From positions 1 through 35,271 of the forward strand of contig PLNT01000038.1 of NCBI GenBank assembly GCA_003141895.1: DNA of 35,271 nt, in the 5' to 3' direction. This DNA is from Bacteroidales bacterium (GTDB lineage Bacteria; Bacteroidota; Bacteroidia; Bacteroidales; VadinHA17). The position numbers and the translations under genes were made by a program. Below the pieces are notes generated by a model, which searched no databases, had not been told where the DNA came from, and saw only the letters and a program-made list of their open reading frames with translations. Shown here one piece after another: positions 24,526-32,865 of the stretch; the stretch's first letter is position 1; the number at the start of each line of letters is the position of its first letter.

Positions 24526-24996
24526 TTAGTCATTTTCAATAACATGCCTTAAACGTTTAAGCATTTCAGGTAAGTGTTCAGCTTTTATATGCGTTTTATA
24601 TTGCCCGTTCATGTAAATTACCGGACCATTGCAACAACCTCCCATGCAAGAGACAATCTCATAACTGAAAAGCCCATCCCTGGTTGTTTGCCCTGGCATC
24701 ACCCCGGTTTCTTCCCTGATTTTATTTATGATGGATTGAGATCCATTAAGAAAGCATGAAGTTCCATGACAGATCTTTATCTGAATTTTTCCGGATGGAA
24801 TAAACCTGAACCGGTCGTAGAAAGTAGCAAGCCCGTAAATCTTTGTAGTACTTAGTCCCAGAAAGTTTCCTGTTTTTACAATAGCTTCTTCAGAAAGATA
24901 TCCCAGATCATCCTGTATTTCCTGAAGCAATGGAATAAGATCTTCTCTTTTCCCTTGTTTGTATTTTTTCAGAATTATATCAAGATCAGTACTCAT
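24526..24996 (-). CDS. hydC: HydC, NuoE-like [2Fe-2S] subunit of trimeric hydrogenase
   Basis: A 156-residue NuoE/HydC family protein with a helical N-terminal part and a thioredoxin-like [2Fe-2S] domain. The cluster ligands are C76 and C81 (CHGTSC) and C117 and C121 (CMGGC). The length is typical. It passes electrons with HydB between the flavin and the cluster chain in multisubunit hydrogenases. It is the first gene of the hydrogenase operon, with a Rex-type operator and a promoter-like site just upstream, so the whole minus-strand row is probably read from here. Confidence 0.95.
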   Translation of the reverse strand: MSTDLDIILKKYKQGKREDLIPLLQEIQDDLGYLSEEAIVKTGNFLGLSTTKIYGLATFYDRFRFIPSGKIQIKICHGTSCFLNGSQSIINKIREETGVMPGQTTRDGLFSYEIVSCMGGCCNGPVIYMNGQYKTHIKAEHLPEMLKRLRHVIEND

Positions 24997-25025
24997 TCCG
25001 GCAAATTAATGTAATAATTATAACA

Positions 25026-25033
25026 CAAATATA
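25026..25033 (-). promoter_or_regulatory. Candidate -7 promoter element for hydC operon
   Basis: On the minus strand this reads TATATTTG, fitting TAnnTTTG. It lies 29 bp from the hydC start codon, giving a short leader, and just downstream of the Rex-type sites, which would cover the -33 region. Confidence 0.55.
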
Positions 25034-25040
25034 AATGTTT

Positions 25041-25081
25041 TTATTGTTAATAAATAAACATTGTTATTTTATTAACAATAA
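25041..25081. promoter_or_regulatory. Tandem Rex-type operator upstream of hydC
   Basis: TTATTGTTAATAAA (25041-25054) and its exact inverse (25068-25081) flank 13 bp. The segment 25061-25078, TTGTTATTTTATTAACAA, matches the Rex consensus TTGTTAAnnnnTTAACAA at 13 of 14 fixed positions. 25044-25061 matches at 12 of 14. The sites sit next to the hydC -7 element, where bound Rex would block transcription. Rex is encoded in the same cluster. Confidence 0.75.
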
Positions 25082-25200
25082 ATCATTATATATTTAAAAT
25101 ATCAACTTATTTATAATACATTGATTCCTAATGTATTGCTCATTACTAATAAGTTTCCAATGAAATAATTAAGATAATTCTGAGTTAAGATAGACCAGGG

Positions 25201-25221
25201 TTTCCCCGGTAAAAGGGGAAA
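25201..25221. promoter_or_regulatory. Short perfect inverted repeat upstream of the sensor operon
   Basis: TTTCCCC (25201-25207) and GGGGAAA (25215-25221) flank 7 bp, about 43 bp upstream of the candidate -7 element. It could be an operator for the sensor operon. No regulator is known for this sequence. Confidence 0.35.
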
Positions 25222-25263
25222 TAATGGATTCTATGAGGTTTATGGCACCTCGGAAATAATTAT

Positions 25264-25271
25264 TACTTTTG
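25264..25271 (+). promoter_or_regulatory. Candidate -7 promoter element for the sensor operon
   Basis: TACTTTTG fits TAnnTTTG. A weak TTTA at 25239-25242 lies 21 bp upstream as a possible -33 element. The start codon of the small [2Fe-2S] gene is 30 bp downstream. Confidence 0.5.
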
Positions 25272-25301
25272 AGAGATTGTTTATTTTGGAACAGTAAAAA
25301 T

Positions 25302-25556
25302 ATGGCACAAAGAGTTGAGATGAAAATCTGTCTTGGCAGTTCATGTTTTTCACGCGGAAATAAAGACGTGGTAATGTTTATCAGGGAGTACCTCAAAAAA
25401 AACCACCTTGATGACAAAGTTATCTTTAAGGGTGCACGTTGTATGGGTCATTGCAGCAACGGCCCAAATCTGAACATAAATGGTACAACTCTCGAAGGAG
25501 TAACGCTTTCTAAAATAGAAGCCATTCTTGAAAAAGAATTAGGCAAATTGGTATAA
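25302..25556 (+). CDS. Small thioredoxin-like [2Fe-2S] ferredoxin
   Basis: An 84-residue NuoE/HydC-like C-terminal domain standing alone. The cluster ligands are two Cys in CLGSSC near residue 11 and two in CMGHC near residue 47; GPNLNINGT then follows as in NuoE. I start at the ATG at 25302 (MAQRVEMK), which fits the promoter; an earlier ATG at 25269 overlaps the -7 element. It lies first in the operon with the H-cluster PAS protein and the phosphatase, so it probably delivers or senses electrons for them. It could also stand in for the cluster missing in HydB, which is speculative. Confidence 0.85.
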   Translation: MAQRVEMKICLGSSCFSRGNKDVVMFIREYLKKNHLDDKVIFKGARCMGHCSNGPNLNINGTTLEGVTLSKIEAILEKELGKLV

Positions 25557-25651
25557 AGAAGTTCGGAATACTTAAAGTTGACATGAAAATTATGTTCAAA
25601 CTTTAGTCACTCTAGGCACTTTAGGCACTTCAAACTTTAAAACTTGTTAAC

Positions 25652-27538
25652 ATGGCAAACAGGAAACCGGTTATTTACATAAATGATGAGAAATGCAGAA
25701 ACTCATATTCCTGCGTTCGTGTCTGCCCTGTCAACGCAATTGAGGTTAAGCCACAGAAAGCTCATCCGTACATTCTTCCAAACAGATGTATTGGCTGTGG
25801 TTTATGTTATGTAGCATGTACACCTCATGCCATTGAATTCAGGAACTCAAAGGAAGAAATAAAGAGTCTTTTGTCATCAGGCAGAAAAACAGCAGCTCTG
25901 ATAGAGCCAAGTATAGCATCGGAATTTGATGATATAACTGATTACAGGAAGTTTGTTGCTATGATCCGCGCCCTGGGGTTTGATTATGTACATGAAGATT
26001 CATTCGGCGTTGATCTGATTGCGGCAGCATATGCAAAACTTTTCCTGAAAGCCGAAGGAAAGTATCTGATCACTGCAAATTGTCCATCTATAGTTAAACT
26101 TATTGAAAAATTTCACCCGGAGCTGGTTCCGAATCTTGCCCCCATGGTCTCTCCGATAGTTGCAACTGCTATGGTTGTAAAAGAGCTTTATGGTCCCGCT
26201 GTTGCAAGTGTTCAGATTGGACCGTGCATCGATGCAAAAGATGAAGCCCTTATATATAATGATGGAAAACTGATTGACGGTGTACTTACGTTTGTTGAAT
26301 TGCGGGAACTTTTTGATGAATTTAGTATCCAGGAAAGACTGGTAAAAATATCAGATTTTGATCCACCTCATGGAAATTGGGGTGCCCTCTACCCTCTTCC
26401 GGCAGGAATTATCCAGGCAGGTGGTATAAAACGTGATATGGTTTCGAGCCGTGTTATAACAGCCTCAGGGAAAGAGGAAATTCTTGAAGCAATCAATGAC
26501 TTTGACAGTTATATAGATACTATTCAACACCATTTTAATCTTTTCTTCTGTCACGGATGTCTCCTGGGACCTGGCATGCAGCATCATAATGAACGGTTCA
26601 GGAGAAGAGCCCTGGTACGGAAATATGCTGAAAAAAGAGTTGGCAAACTAGATAAAGCAGTCTGGCAGAAAGATATGGACAAGTGGTCAAAGCTTGATTT
26701 CTCCAGGACGTTCACCCCTGATGATCAGCGAATTCCCGAACCTCCTGAAGAAGCGATAGCTGAAGTACTCAAAATTATCGGTAAAGATAATCCCGATGAA
26801 GAACTGAACTGCGGTTCATGTGGTTATCTGTCATGCCGTGATTTTGCATCGACTGTTGCGAAAGGGCTTGCAGTTCCTGAAATGTGCCACAGATTCAATC
26901 TACGGAATAAACAGGAGTATATTGAAACTCTCCGGCAGACAAACAGGAAACTTGCAGACACTAAAGAGGCCCTTAAGGAATCAGAAGAGCTTGCACGACG
27001 TGAAAAGGAAATTGCTCAGAGTGCTTCTGATATGATGAATAATATGCTTGAAAAACTTCCAACAGGAGTTGTGATTGTTGACAATAATCTAAAAATACTT
27101 CACTCAAATCAGAGCTTTATTAATATCATCGGTGAAGATGCAAAAGCCATATCAGATGTAATACCCGGACTAGCAGGTGCTGATATTAAAACGCTTATCC
27201 CTTTCAACGTGTATAATATGTTCACTTTTGTCCTTAAAGAAGATGAACCTGTTGTGAGTAAAGATGTCCATTTCGACGACAAAATGCTTAATATTTCAAT
27301 ATTTCCGATCAAAAAGAATAAAATCTGCGGAGCAACAATCCGTGATCTTTATTCACCGGAAGTTCAGGGTGAGGAAGTAACCAGCAGGGTGAGTGAGGTT
27401 ATTGAGAAAAACCTTGAAATGGTTCAGAAAATAGGATTTCTGCTCGGGGAAGGTGCTTCCGAAACCGAACAGATGCTTAACTCTATAATTGAGTCGTACA
27501 AAACAAAAAGCATGAATAAGAAAAACAACCTGAAATAA
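25652..27538 (+). CDS. Sensory [FeFe]-hydrogenase-domain protein with PAS domain
   Basis: A 628-residue protein related over its first 400 residues to the histidine-kinase fusion in this window. Ferredoxin motif one has Ser at the usual second Cys (C15, S18, C21, C25); motif two is intact (C46-C56). The H-cluster domain has TANCPSIV (C144), GPCIDAK (C192) and FFCHGCLLGPG (C300, C303; Cx2C). A CGSCGYLSC [4Fe-4S] motif, a coiled coil (about 430-465) and a PAS domain (about 470-570) follow. It carries no kinase or phosphatase domain itself; the SpoIIE phosphatase gene starts 6 bp downstream and is the likely output. Sensory [FeFe]-hydrogenases linked to phosphatases are known from clostridia. 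Confidence 0.88.
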   Translation: MANRKPVIYINDEKCRNSYSCVRVCPVNAIEVKPQKAHPYILPNRCIGCGLCYVACTPHAIEFRNSKEEIKSLLSSGRKTAALIEPSIASEFDDITDYRKFVAMIRALGFDYVHEDSFGVDLIAAAYAKLFLKAEGKYLITANCPSIVKLIEKFHPELVPNLAPMVSPIVATAMVVKELYGPAVASVQIGPCIDAKDEALIYNDGKLIDGVLTFVELRELFDEFSIQERLVKISDFDPPHGNWGALYPLPAGIIQAGGIKRDMVSSRVITASGKEEILEAINDFDSYIDTIQHHFNLFFCHGCLLGPGMQHHNERFRRRALVRKYAEKRVGKLDKAVWQKDMDKWSKLDFSRTFTPDDQRIPEPPEEAIAEVLKIIGKDNPDEELNCGSCGYLSCRDFASTVAKGLAVPEMCHRFNLRNKQEYIETLRQTNRKLADTKEALKESEELARREKEIAQSASDMMNNMLEKLPTGVVIVDNNLKILHSNQSFINIIGEDAKAISDVIPGLAGADIKTLIPFNVYNMFTFVLKEDEPVVSKDVHFDDKMLNISIFPIKKNKICGATIRDLYSPEVQGEEVTSRVSEVIEKNLEMVQKIGFLLGEGASETEQMLNSIIESYKTKSMNKKNNLK

Positions 27539-27544
27539 TTTTAA

Positions 27545-28729
27545 GTGAACAGAAACTTTTTTATAGAGGTAAACAGTCAGCAAAGGAACTTCGATGGAGA
27601 GAGAATCAGCGGGGATGTGTTTCTTTACAGGTATATAAAAGAAGAAGACAGGGTTATAGCAGTTCTTTCAGACGGTATGGGCCATGGTGTAAAAGCAAAT
27701 ATCCTGGCAACCCTTACGGCTACCATGTCAATTAATTTTACCCGTGAACATAAAGAAGTGGATCGCATTGCTGAGATAATAATGAATACCCTGCCGGTAT
27801 GCAGTGAAAGGAAAATCAGCTATTCAACATTTACAATAATCGATATTGAAAATACTGGTAGGGTTACCATCCTTGAATATGACAATCCATCATGTGTTGT
27901 TTTAAGAGGTAACCAGGTTTTTGATCCATCATGGAAAAAGGTCGTACTTGAAAAAGGGAAAAATACGGGTAAAGTACTCAAGACCTGTTCTTTTATGCCT
28001 GAAAAGGAAGACCGGATAGTATTTTTTTCCGACGGCGTTTCGCAAAGCGGGATGGGAAGCGAATCATATCCTTTCGGATGGGAAAGGGACAGTATAGCAA
28101 GCTATGCTGCATCTCTTGTTACCAATGAAGCTTCAATTTCAGCTATAATACTTGCCGGGAAAATTGTTACAATGGCTCATAAAAATGACAATTACAAAGC
28201 TTGTGATGATATCAGCTGCGCAATAATCTATTTTCGGGAACCACGAAAATTATTAATCTGCACAGGGCCCCCTTACGAAAAGGAAAAAGATAAGGAACTT
28301 GCAGCTAAAGTAATTGGTTATAAAGGGAAAGTGATACTCTCGGGTGGCACAACCGCGGATATTATTGCAAGACAATTGAACCGTAAAATTATTGATGAGT
28401 TAATTTTTGAAGATCCTGAATTACCACCTGAAAGTTTCCTGGAAGGTATTGATCTCGTTACCGAAGGAATACTTACTCTTCAGAAGGTAAACGAAATACT
28501 GAAAACTTATAATAACAGTATCAAACTTGGAAAGGGTCCTGCCGATAAGATAGTACGTCTGATAATGGAAAGCGATGAGATTCATTTTATCATCGGTACC
28601 AGAATAAATATCGCACATCAGGATCCAAATCTTCCGGTCGATCTTGAGATCAGGCGAACCGTTGTAAAAAGGATAGCACGTCTGCTTGAAGAAAAATGGC
28701 TTAAGAAGGTTACGTTTGAATATATCTAG
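27545..28729 (+). CDS. SpoIIE/PP2C-type protein serine phosphatase
   Basis: A 394-residue metal-dependent serine/threonine phosphatase. Metal-binding acids are visible in SGDVF (D24), SDGMGHG (D43), FFSDG (D163) and CDDIS (D221-D222). The PP2C domain spans about residues 5-230. The remaining 165 residues form a C-terminal domain (ILSGGTTADIIARQL, GKGPADKIVRLIMES) that I do not recognise. Translation starts at a GTG 6 bp after the PAS sensor gene. Such phosphatases usually act on anti-anti-sigma factors, but no anti-sigma or STAS gene is in this window. The upstream H-cluster protein likely controls its activity. Confidence 0.87.
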   Translation: MNRNFFIEVNSQQRNFDGERISGDVFLYRYIKEEDRVIAVLSDGMGHGVKANILATLTATMSINFTREHKEVDRIAEIIMNTLPVCSERKISYSTFTIIDIENTGRVTILEYDNPSCVVLRGNQVFDPSWKKVVLEKGKNTGKVLKTCSFMPEKEDRIVFFSDGVSQSGMGSESYPFGWERDSIASYAASLVTNEASISAIILAGKIVTMAHKNDNYKACDDISCAIIYFREPRKLLICTGPPYEKEKDKELAAKVIGYKGKVILSGGTTADIIARQLNRKIIDELIFEDPELPPESFLEGIDLVTEGILTLQKVNEILKTYNNSIKLGKGPADKIVRLIMESDEIHFIIGTRINIAHQDPNLPVDLEIRRTVVKRIARLLEEKWLKKVTFEYI

Positions 28730-28757
28730 TCGCTGAATATTTACGTTAATTCTAATA

Positions 28758-28843
28758 TTTGCCACCAAGACACTAAGGCGCCAAGTATCACCAAGGAATT
28801 CTTCATCGTAAACCTTTGTGTCTTTGTGCCTTGGTGGCAAAAA
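28758..28843. repeat. Inverted repeat between convergent phosphatase and NUDIX genes
   Basis: TTTGCCACCAAG (28758-28769) and CTTGGTGGCAAA (28830-28841) are inverted copies with further partial matches inside. It lies between the ends of convergent genes and may form a bidirectional hairpin. T-runs precede rather than follow the stem on both strands, so it is not a classic intrinsic terminator. Confidence 0.6.
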
Positions 28844-28845
28844 AA

Positions 28846-29277
28846 TTATTTATCACTCATTAAATACTCCAGTGTTTTTCTGAACAGATGTGGCTGAATA
28901 TCAGGATGTGTCAGATTTCCAGGAAGGCGATCCGTAAACATTGCTTCCGCAATTTCGGAAATGTCAGGAATTGGTCCAATTTCTGTAACATCTGCCAGAT
29001 ATAATCTCCCCCACCCCGTTTCTCCATCAATTGTCACTGAATATGTCGCCAGACATTCAAGAGTGAATTTTATTGCTCCGGTTTCTTCCATTAATTCCCT
29101 GCCGGCTGCTTCAAGTGAAGTTTCTCCTGGTTCAATGTGTCCACCGGCAATCTCCCATGTTGACCGTTTTTGGTGTCTGACAAAAATCCATTTGCCTTGA
29201 TATTTTGCTGAAATAACAGAATACGTAAGTTTTGAATCAGGTACATAAAGCTGGTCATAGAATTTGACAGTGGTCAT
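28846..29277 (-). CDS. NUDIX hydrolase
   Basis: A 143-residue NUDIX protein with the complete box GHIEPGETSLEAAGRELMEETG split here as GHIEPGETSLEAAG and RELMEETG (about 46-67), which binds metal and hydrolyses nucleoside diphosphate-linked compounds. I chose the ATG at 29277 (MTTVKFYDQ); a longer reading from 29349 would translate a palindromic intergenic repeat. The substrate is not predictable. It is alone on this strand, convergent with the phosphatase gene, with no sign of a link to the hydrogenase genes. Confidence 0.9.
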   Translation of the reverse strand: MTTVKFYDQLYVPDSKLTYSVISAKYQGKWIFVRHQKRSTWEIAGGHIEPGETSLEAAGRELMEETGAIKFTLECLATYSVTIDGETGWGRLYLADVTEIGPIPDISEIAEAMFTDRLPGNLTHPDIQPHLFRKTLEYLMSDK

Positions 29278-29313
29278 ATTAGTTTCCGGATAATGAGGTT
29301 TAAAAAATTTAAC

Positions 29314-29334
29314 CCTGCCTACACGGCAGGCAGG
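29314..29334. repeat. Short palindromic repeat upstream of the NUDIX gene
   Basis: CCTGCCT and AGGCAGG flank 7 bp. The same arms occur at 13900-13919 with a different centre, both next to CACC/CACAAAG-like stretches, so this looks like one dispersed repeat family. Confidence 0.55.
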
Positions 29335-29417
29335 CACAAAGTAACACAAAGTCTATGGGAAACAGGTTGCTAGTATAATTTATTAATTAATTACATTTAC
29401 GGGATAAAATTTCCCCG

Positions 29418-30599
29418 ATGATATTGTTCTTCATTCTTATTATTACAGAGATTCTTACAATTGTAGTTCTGCAACAGCATTTCTACCATTTTTCGCGAAC
29501 CATCCATTTTATATCAATAATATCTCATGTAATTCTTAGCCTCTGGCTTTGGATCTTTTTCTTCGAACTATCTTTCTACAACAGCTTTTACGACAACCCT
29601 AAGCATGTCTGGTTGATGATGAATCTGACAGGGATGTTCGCTGCGATAATCTTTCCCCGCATCATTCTTATTATTTTGCATTTCACCGGGAAATTCTTGA
29701 AACTTAAAAGCGGTAATCATTTAAGATGGCTTACCAACCTCGGAATGGTTTTTATGTTCATAGTTCTTTTAGTTATTGCTCTCAGTACTTTTTATGAAAG
29801 ATTTAATTTCACAACTGAAGAGATTACAATTAAAATAAAGGGACTTAATAAGGATCTCGACGGTTTGAGAATAGTCCAGCTTTCTGATATGCATCTATCT
29901 TCTTTTTATCATCATACGAAAGAACTTCAGGAAGTTATGCTGAAAGTTAATCAGCTAAAACCTGACATCCTCATTAATACAGGTGATTTTGTAACCTTCG
30001 GGTGGAGGGAGTTTGAAAGATACGATACTATACTTTCAAAAGCGTCGGGCCGATATGGCAATTTCGCAATCCTGGGGAATCATGACGTCGGAACGTATGA
30101 TCCGTTCTTCACTGAAGCAGACAGGGATAACAATATACTGATAATGAATAACCTTATTAAAGCCTCGGGTTACCAGGTTTTAAATGATGAATTTAAGAAG
30201 GTTAATGTTGGAAATTCTAAAATTGGTATGATAGGTGTTGTTACAGGAGGAAGGCATCCTCATATGACACACGGAAATCTTGATAAGGCAATCGCAGGGC
30301 TCGATAGTGTCGATCTCAAGATACTCCTAACCCATGACCCCAATCATTGGGAAGAAGCAGTTACGGGAAAAACCGATATTCAAATTTCTTTTTCAGGTCA
30401 TACACATGGAATGCAGATGGGAATAATAACAAAAAAATTCAAATGGAGCCCTGCAAAATATTTCTATCCACACTGGAACGGACTTTACCAGGAAGGTAGT
30501 CAGTATCAATATGTTAATCGTGGACTAGGTTGTCTGGCAATTCCTTTCAGAATCTGGATGCCTCCCGAAATTACTGTGATTACTCTAAAAAAGGAATAA
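29418..30599 (+). CDS. Membrane-anchored metallophosphoesterase (YkuE-like)
   Basis: A 393-residue protein with about four hydrophobic N-terminal segments (near 1-19, 31-51, 65-90, 108-125) and a calcineurin-like phosphoesterase domain. Metal motifs are LSDMHL (D157, H159), NTGDF (D190), GNHD (220-223), a His in LLTHDPNH and SGHTHG near the C-terminus. Such proteins act on phosphate esters or lipid-linked phosphates at the membrane; the substrate is unknown. It starts 140 bp after the NUDIX start on the opposite strand. The gene has no evident functional tie to its neighbours. Confidence 0.88.
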   Translation: MILFFILIITEILTIVVLQQHFYHFSRTIHFISIISHVILSLWLWIFFFELSFYNSFYDNPKHVWLMMNLTGMFAAIIFPRIILIILHFTGKFLKLKSGNHLRWLTNLGMVFMFIVLLVIALSTFYERFNFTTEEITIKIKGLNKDLDGLRIVQLSDMHLSSFYHHTKELQEVMLKVNQLKPDILINTGDFVTFGWREFERYDTILSKASGRYGNFAILGNHDVGTYDPFFTEADRDNNILIMNNLIKASGYQVLNDEFKKVNVGNSKIGMIGVVTGGRHPHMTHGNLDKAIAGLDSVDLKILLTHDPNHWEEAVTGKTDIQISFSGHTHGMQMGIITKKFKWSPAKYFYPHWNGLYQEGSQYQYVNRGLGCLAIPFRIWMPPEITVITLKKE

Positions 30600-30998
30600 C
30601 ACTATACACCGGATTTTTTCTATTGCCATTGGCTTTAGCCGACGGCAATAGAAAAAAAGAAACGGGCAGCAGTTAAACTGCCACCCGTTGACATTACCCT
30701 CGCTTGATCTTTTACTAAACCTACTAACCTACTAACCTGTTAAGAAATGAAAGGATAAATTATTGGGAATAATTTTCCATCCACTTGAGTCCGGGTAATG
30801 GTATATTAAAATTCAAAAACTATTTTAATAATAGACAAAACAGAATGTTCTGATATTCCCTGAAAAAATGATCCTTTGATTTTTTAACCTTTCCCAAATA
30901 ACAACAAATTCAACTGTAAAAGGTTCAATAGAATCTCCATTTAATTCTTCATTCATTTTTTAGTAAATTGAAGCACCAAAATAAATTTTACCCTTATT
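30600..30998. other. 399-bp intergenic region with palindromes
   Basis: No supported gene. The first 90 bp hold two palindromic units (30614-30689). The remainder is AT-rich, with CCTACTAA units near 30720 and no recognised promoter for the GH9 gene. Confidence 0.7.
30614..30689. repeat. Double palindrome downstream of the metallophosphoesterase gene
   Basis: Unit one has perfect 14-nt arms, TTTTTTCTATTGCC (30614-30627) and its inverse (30644-30657), around a 16-nt centre with GGCT/AGCC. Unit two, AACGGGCAGCAGTT (30661-30674) and AACTGCCACCCGTT (30676-30689), matches at 12 of 14. Both look like intergenic hairpins that could end or protect the upstream transcript. Confidence 0.65.
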
Positions 30999-32858
30999 AT
31001 GAAAAACCTCTCTATATCACTAATATTCTGCAGTTTAATTTGTGTCATATCGTGCCGGAATGAACCAGGCGAATGGATCAGGATCAACCAGATTGGCTAC
31101 AGGAATGATGACATTAAAACTGCGGTTTTTTTATCAGTGAATTCATTGGATCTAAAATCCTTTAAAATAATAGATGTAAAATCAGGTAAAGTGGTCATGA
31201 CTTTTGATAAAGTTTTTAAAACTGAATCTCTGTATCCTTTTAAAAGTTGCTACCGTTTACCGTTTACAAAACTGAAACAAACAGGTGTTTACAAAATTGT
31301 TGCCGGAAATGCTGAGTCTCCCGAATTCCCCATTGGGAAAAATGTGTACGATGGTACGGCTGATTTCCTGTTGAATTATATGAGGCAACAGCGAAGCGGA
31401 TTTAATCCATATGTGAAGGACTCTTGCCATACTCATGATGGTTATGAAATTTATGGTAAATCAAACGATTCAGCACATGTTAATGTTTCAGGGGGTTGGC
31501 ATGATGCCGCCGATTATCTCCAATATGTGGCCACTTCTGCAAATGCTACCTACCAGATGTTGTTTGCATATTCAGAAAATCCGGCTTCTTTCGGTGATGA
31601 ATATTCCGCAAATGGATTACAGGGTTCGGATAATTTACCTGATATTCTTGACGAGAGTAAATGGGGTCTCGACTGGCTTCTAAAAATGAATCCCGGTCCG
31701 GAAACTATGTATAATCAGATCGCCGATGATCGTGATCATATAGGATTCAGATTACCGAATCAGGATACTGCAAAATATGGAAAAGGTCGCGAAAGACCTG
31801 TATATTTTTGTACCGGGAAACCCCAGGGTTTATTTAAATATAAAAACAGGACAACAGGAATTGCTTCAACTGCCGGGAAATTCGCGTCAGCTTTTGCAAA
31901 AGGAGCGCAAGTCTTTGAAAAAATCAATCCTCAATATTCAAAATTACTGTTGAAAAAATCAATAGAAGCTTTCAGGTTCGGACTGGCTAATCCAGGCGTA
32001 TGCCAGACGGCTCCGGGCACCGCTCCATATTTTTATGAAGAAGACAATTGGGTTGATGATATGGAACTGGCAGCCATTGAATTATATAATATAACGCGGC
32101 AAACGGAATATTTGAAACAGGCTATACAATTTGGACGGAAAGAATTAGTCACCCCATGGATTGGCAGCGATACAGCCCACCATTATCAATGGTACCCTTT
32201 TGTGAATCTGGGACACCCTGCTATCGCAAGGCAGGAGAAAACACAGAATTCCAATGAATTTGCCGGTTATATGAAAAAAGGACTGGATCTTACCGAAATT
32301 AAAGGAAGGAAAAATCCTTTTCATGTTGGAATTCCCTTCATCTGGTGCTCTAATAATCTGGTAGCTGCAATATTAACCCAGGCTCATCTCTATTCGGATA
32401 TAACAGGCGACAGTTCTTATGCCGATCTGGAAGCTTCTCACCGCGACTGGCTTTTTGGGTGTAATCCATGGGGTACCAGCATGATAGTAGGCCTTCCGGA
32501 AAAAGGCGATTATCCTCAAAACTCGCATTCCTCATATGTTGCAAGAGGTGGTCAGGTTCCAGGAGGCCTGGTAGATGGCCCCGTTTATCCCACAATTTTC
32601 AATTCACTCAAATATATTTACCTCTCAAAAAAGGATGAATATGCACAATTCCAGACAAAACTGGCAGTTTATCATGATGACTTTGCGGATTATTCCACAA
32701 ACGAATGTACAATGGATGGTACTGCCAGCCTGACCTATTATCTTTCTTCCTTACAATCTCAGGCTGAGAGCGTATACAGAAATAACAATATTTCACGAAT
32801 CAGGGGAGCAATTGTCAGAATGGATACAACAAAAAGAAGATTTTCAGAAATTAACTGA
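30999..32858 (+). CDS. Glycoside hydrolase family 9 lipoprotein
   Basis: A 619-residue endoglucanase-type GH9 enzyme. A lipoprotein signal peptide is seen with lipobox VISC (C19), so it is likely anchored in the outer membrane or periplasm. An N-terminal Ig-like domain (about 25-115) precedes the alpha/alpha-barrel. Catalytic acids are expected at D169 and D172 in GGWHDAADY, and E569 in STNECTMDG as the proton donor. It would cut beta-1,4-glucans or related polysaccharides. No SusC/SusD pair or other carbohydrate gene is adjacent in the window. It ends 7 bp before the metallopeptidase start chosen here. Confidence 0.9.
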   Translation: MKNLSISLIFCSLICVISCRNEPGEWIRINQIGYRNDDIKTAVFLSVNSLDLKSFKIIDVKSGKVVMTFDKVFKTESLYPFKSCYRLPFTKLKQTGVYKIVAGNAESPEFPIGKNVYDGTADFLLNYMRQQRSGFNPYVKDSCHTHDGYEIYGKSNDSAHVNVSGGWHDAADYLQYVATSANATYQMLFAYSENPASFGDEYSANGLQGSDNLPDILDESKWGLDWLLKMNPGPETMYNQIADDRDHIGFRLPNQDTAKYGKGRERPVYFCTGKPQGLFKYKNRTTGIASTAGKFASAFAKGAQVFEKINPQYSKLLLKKSIEAFRFGLANPGVCQTAPGTAPYFYEEDNWVDDMELAAIELYNITRQTEYLKQAIQFGRKELVTPWIGSDTAHHYQWYPFVNLGHPAIARQEKTQNSNEFAGYMKKGLDLTEIKGRKNPFHVGIPFIWCSNNLVAAILTQAHLYSDITGDSSYADLEASHRDWLFGCNPWGTSMIVGLPEKGDYPQNSHSSYVARGGQVPGGLVDGPVYPTIFNSLKYIYLSKKDEYAQFQTKLAVYHDDFADYSTNECTMDGTASLTYYLSSLQSQAESVYRNNNISRIRGAIVRMDTTKRRFSEIN

Positions 32859-32865
32859 TTTTTTA

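Larger units (their letters stand above)
24997..25301. other. 305-bp divergent control region between hydC and the sensor operon
   Basis: No supported gene. It contains promoter-like sites for both directions, the Rex-type double operator near hydC, and a short perfect hairpin (25201-25221) near the sensor operon. The part around 25082-25195 is AT-rich without recognised sites. Confidence 0.8.

Noticed and set aside
28758-28843. Intrinsic bidirectional terminator between the phosphatase and NUDIX genes
   Set aside because: The stem is present but T-runs come before it on both strands, so it is kept as a repeat only.
29278-29349. N-terminal extension of the NUDIX protein
   Set aside because: It would translate a palindromic intergenic repeat.
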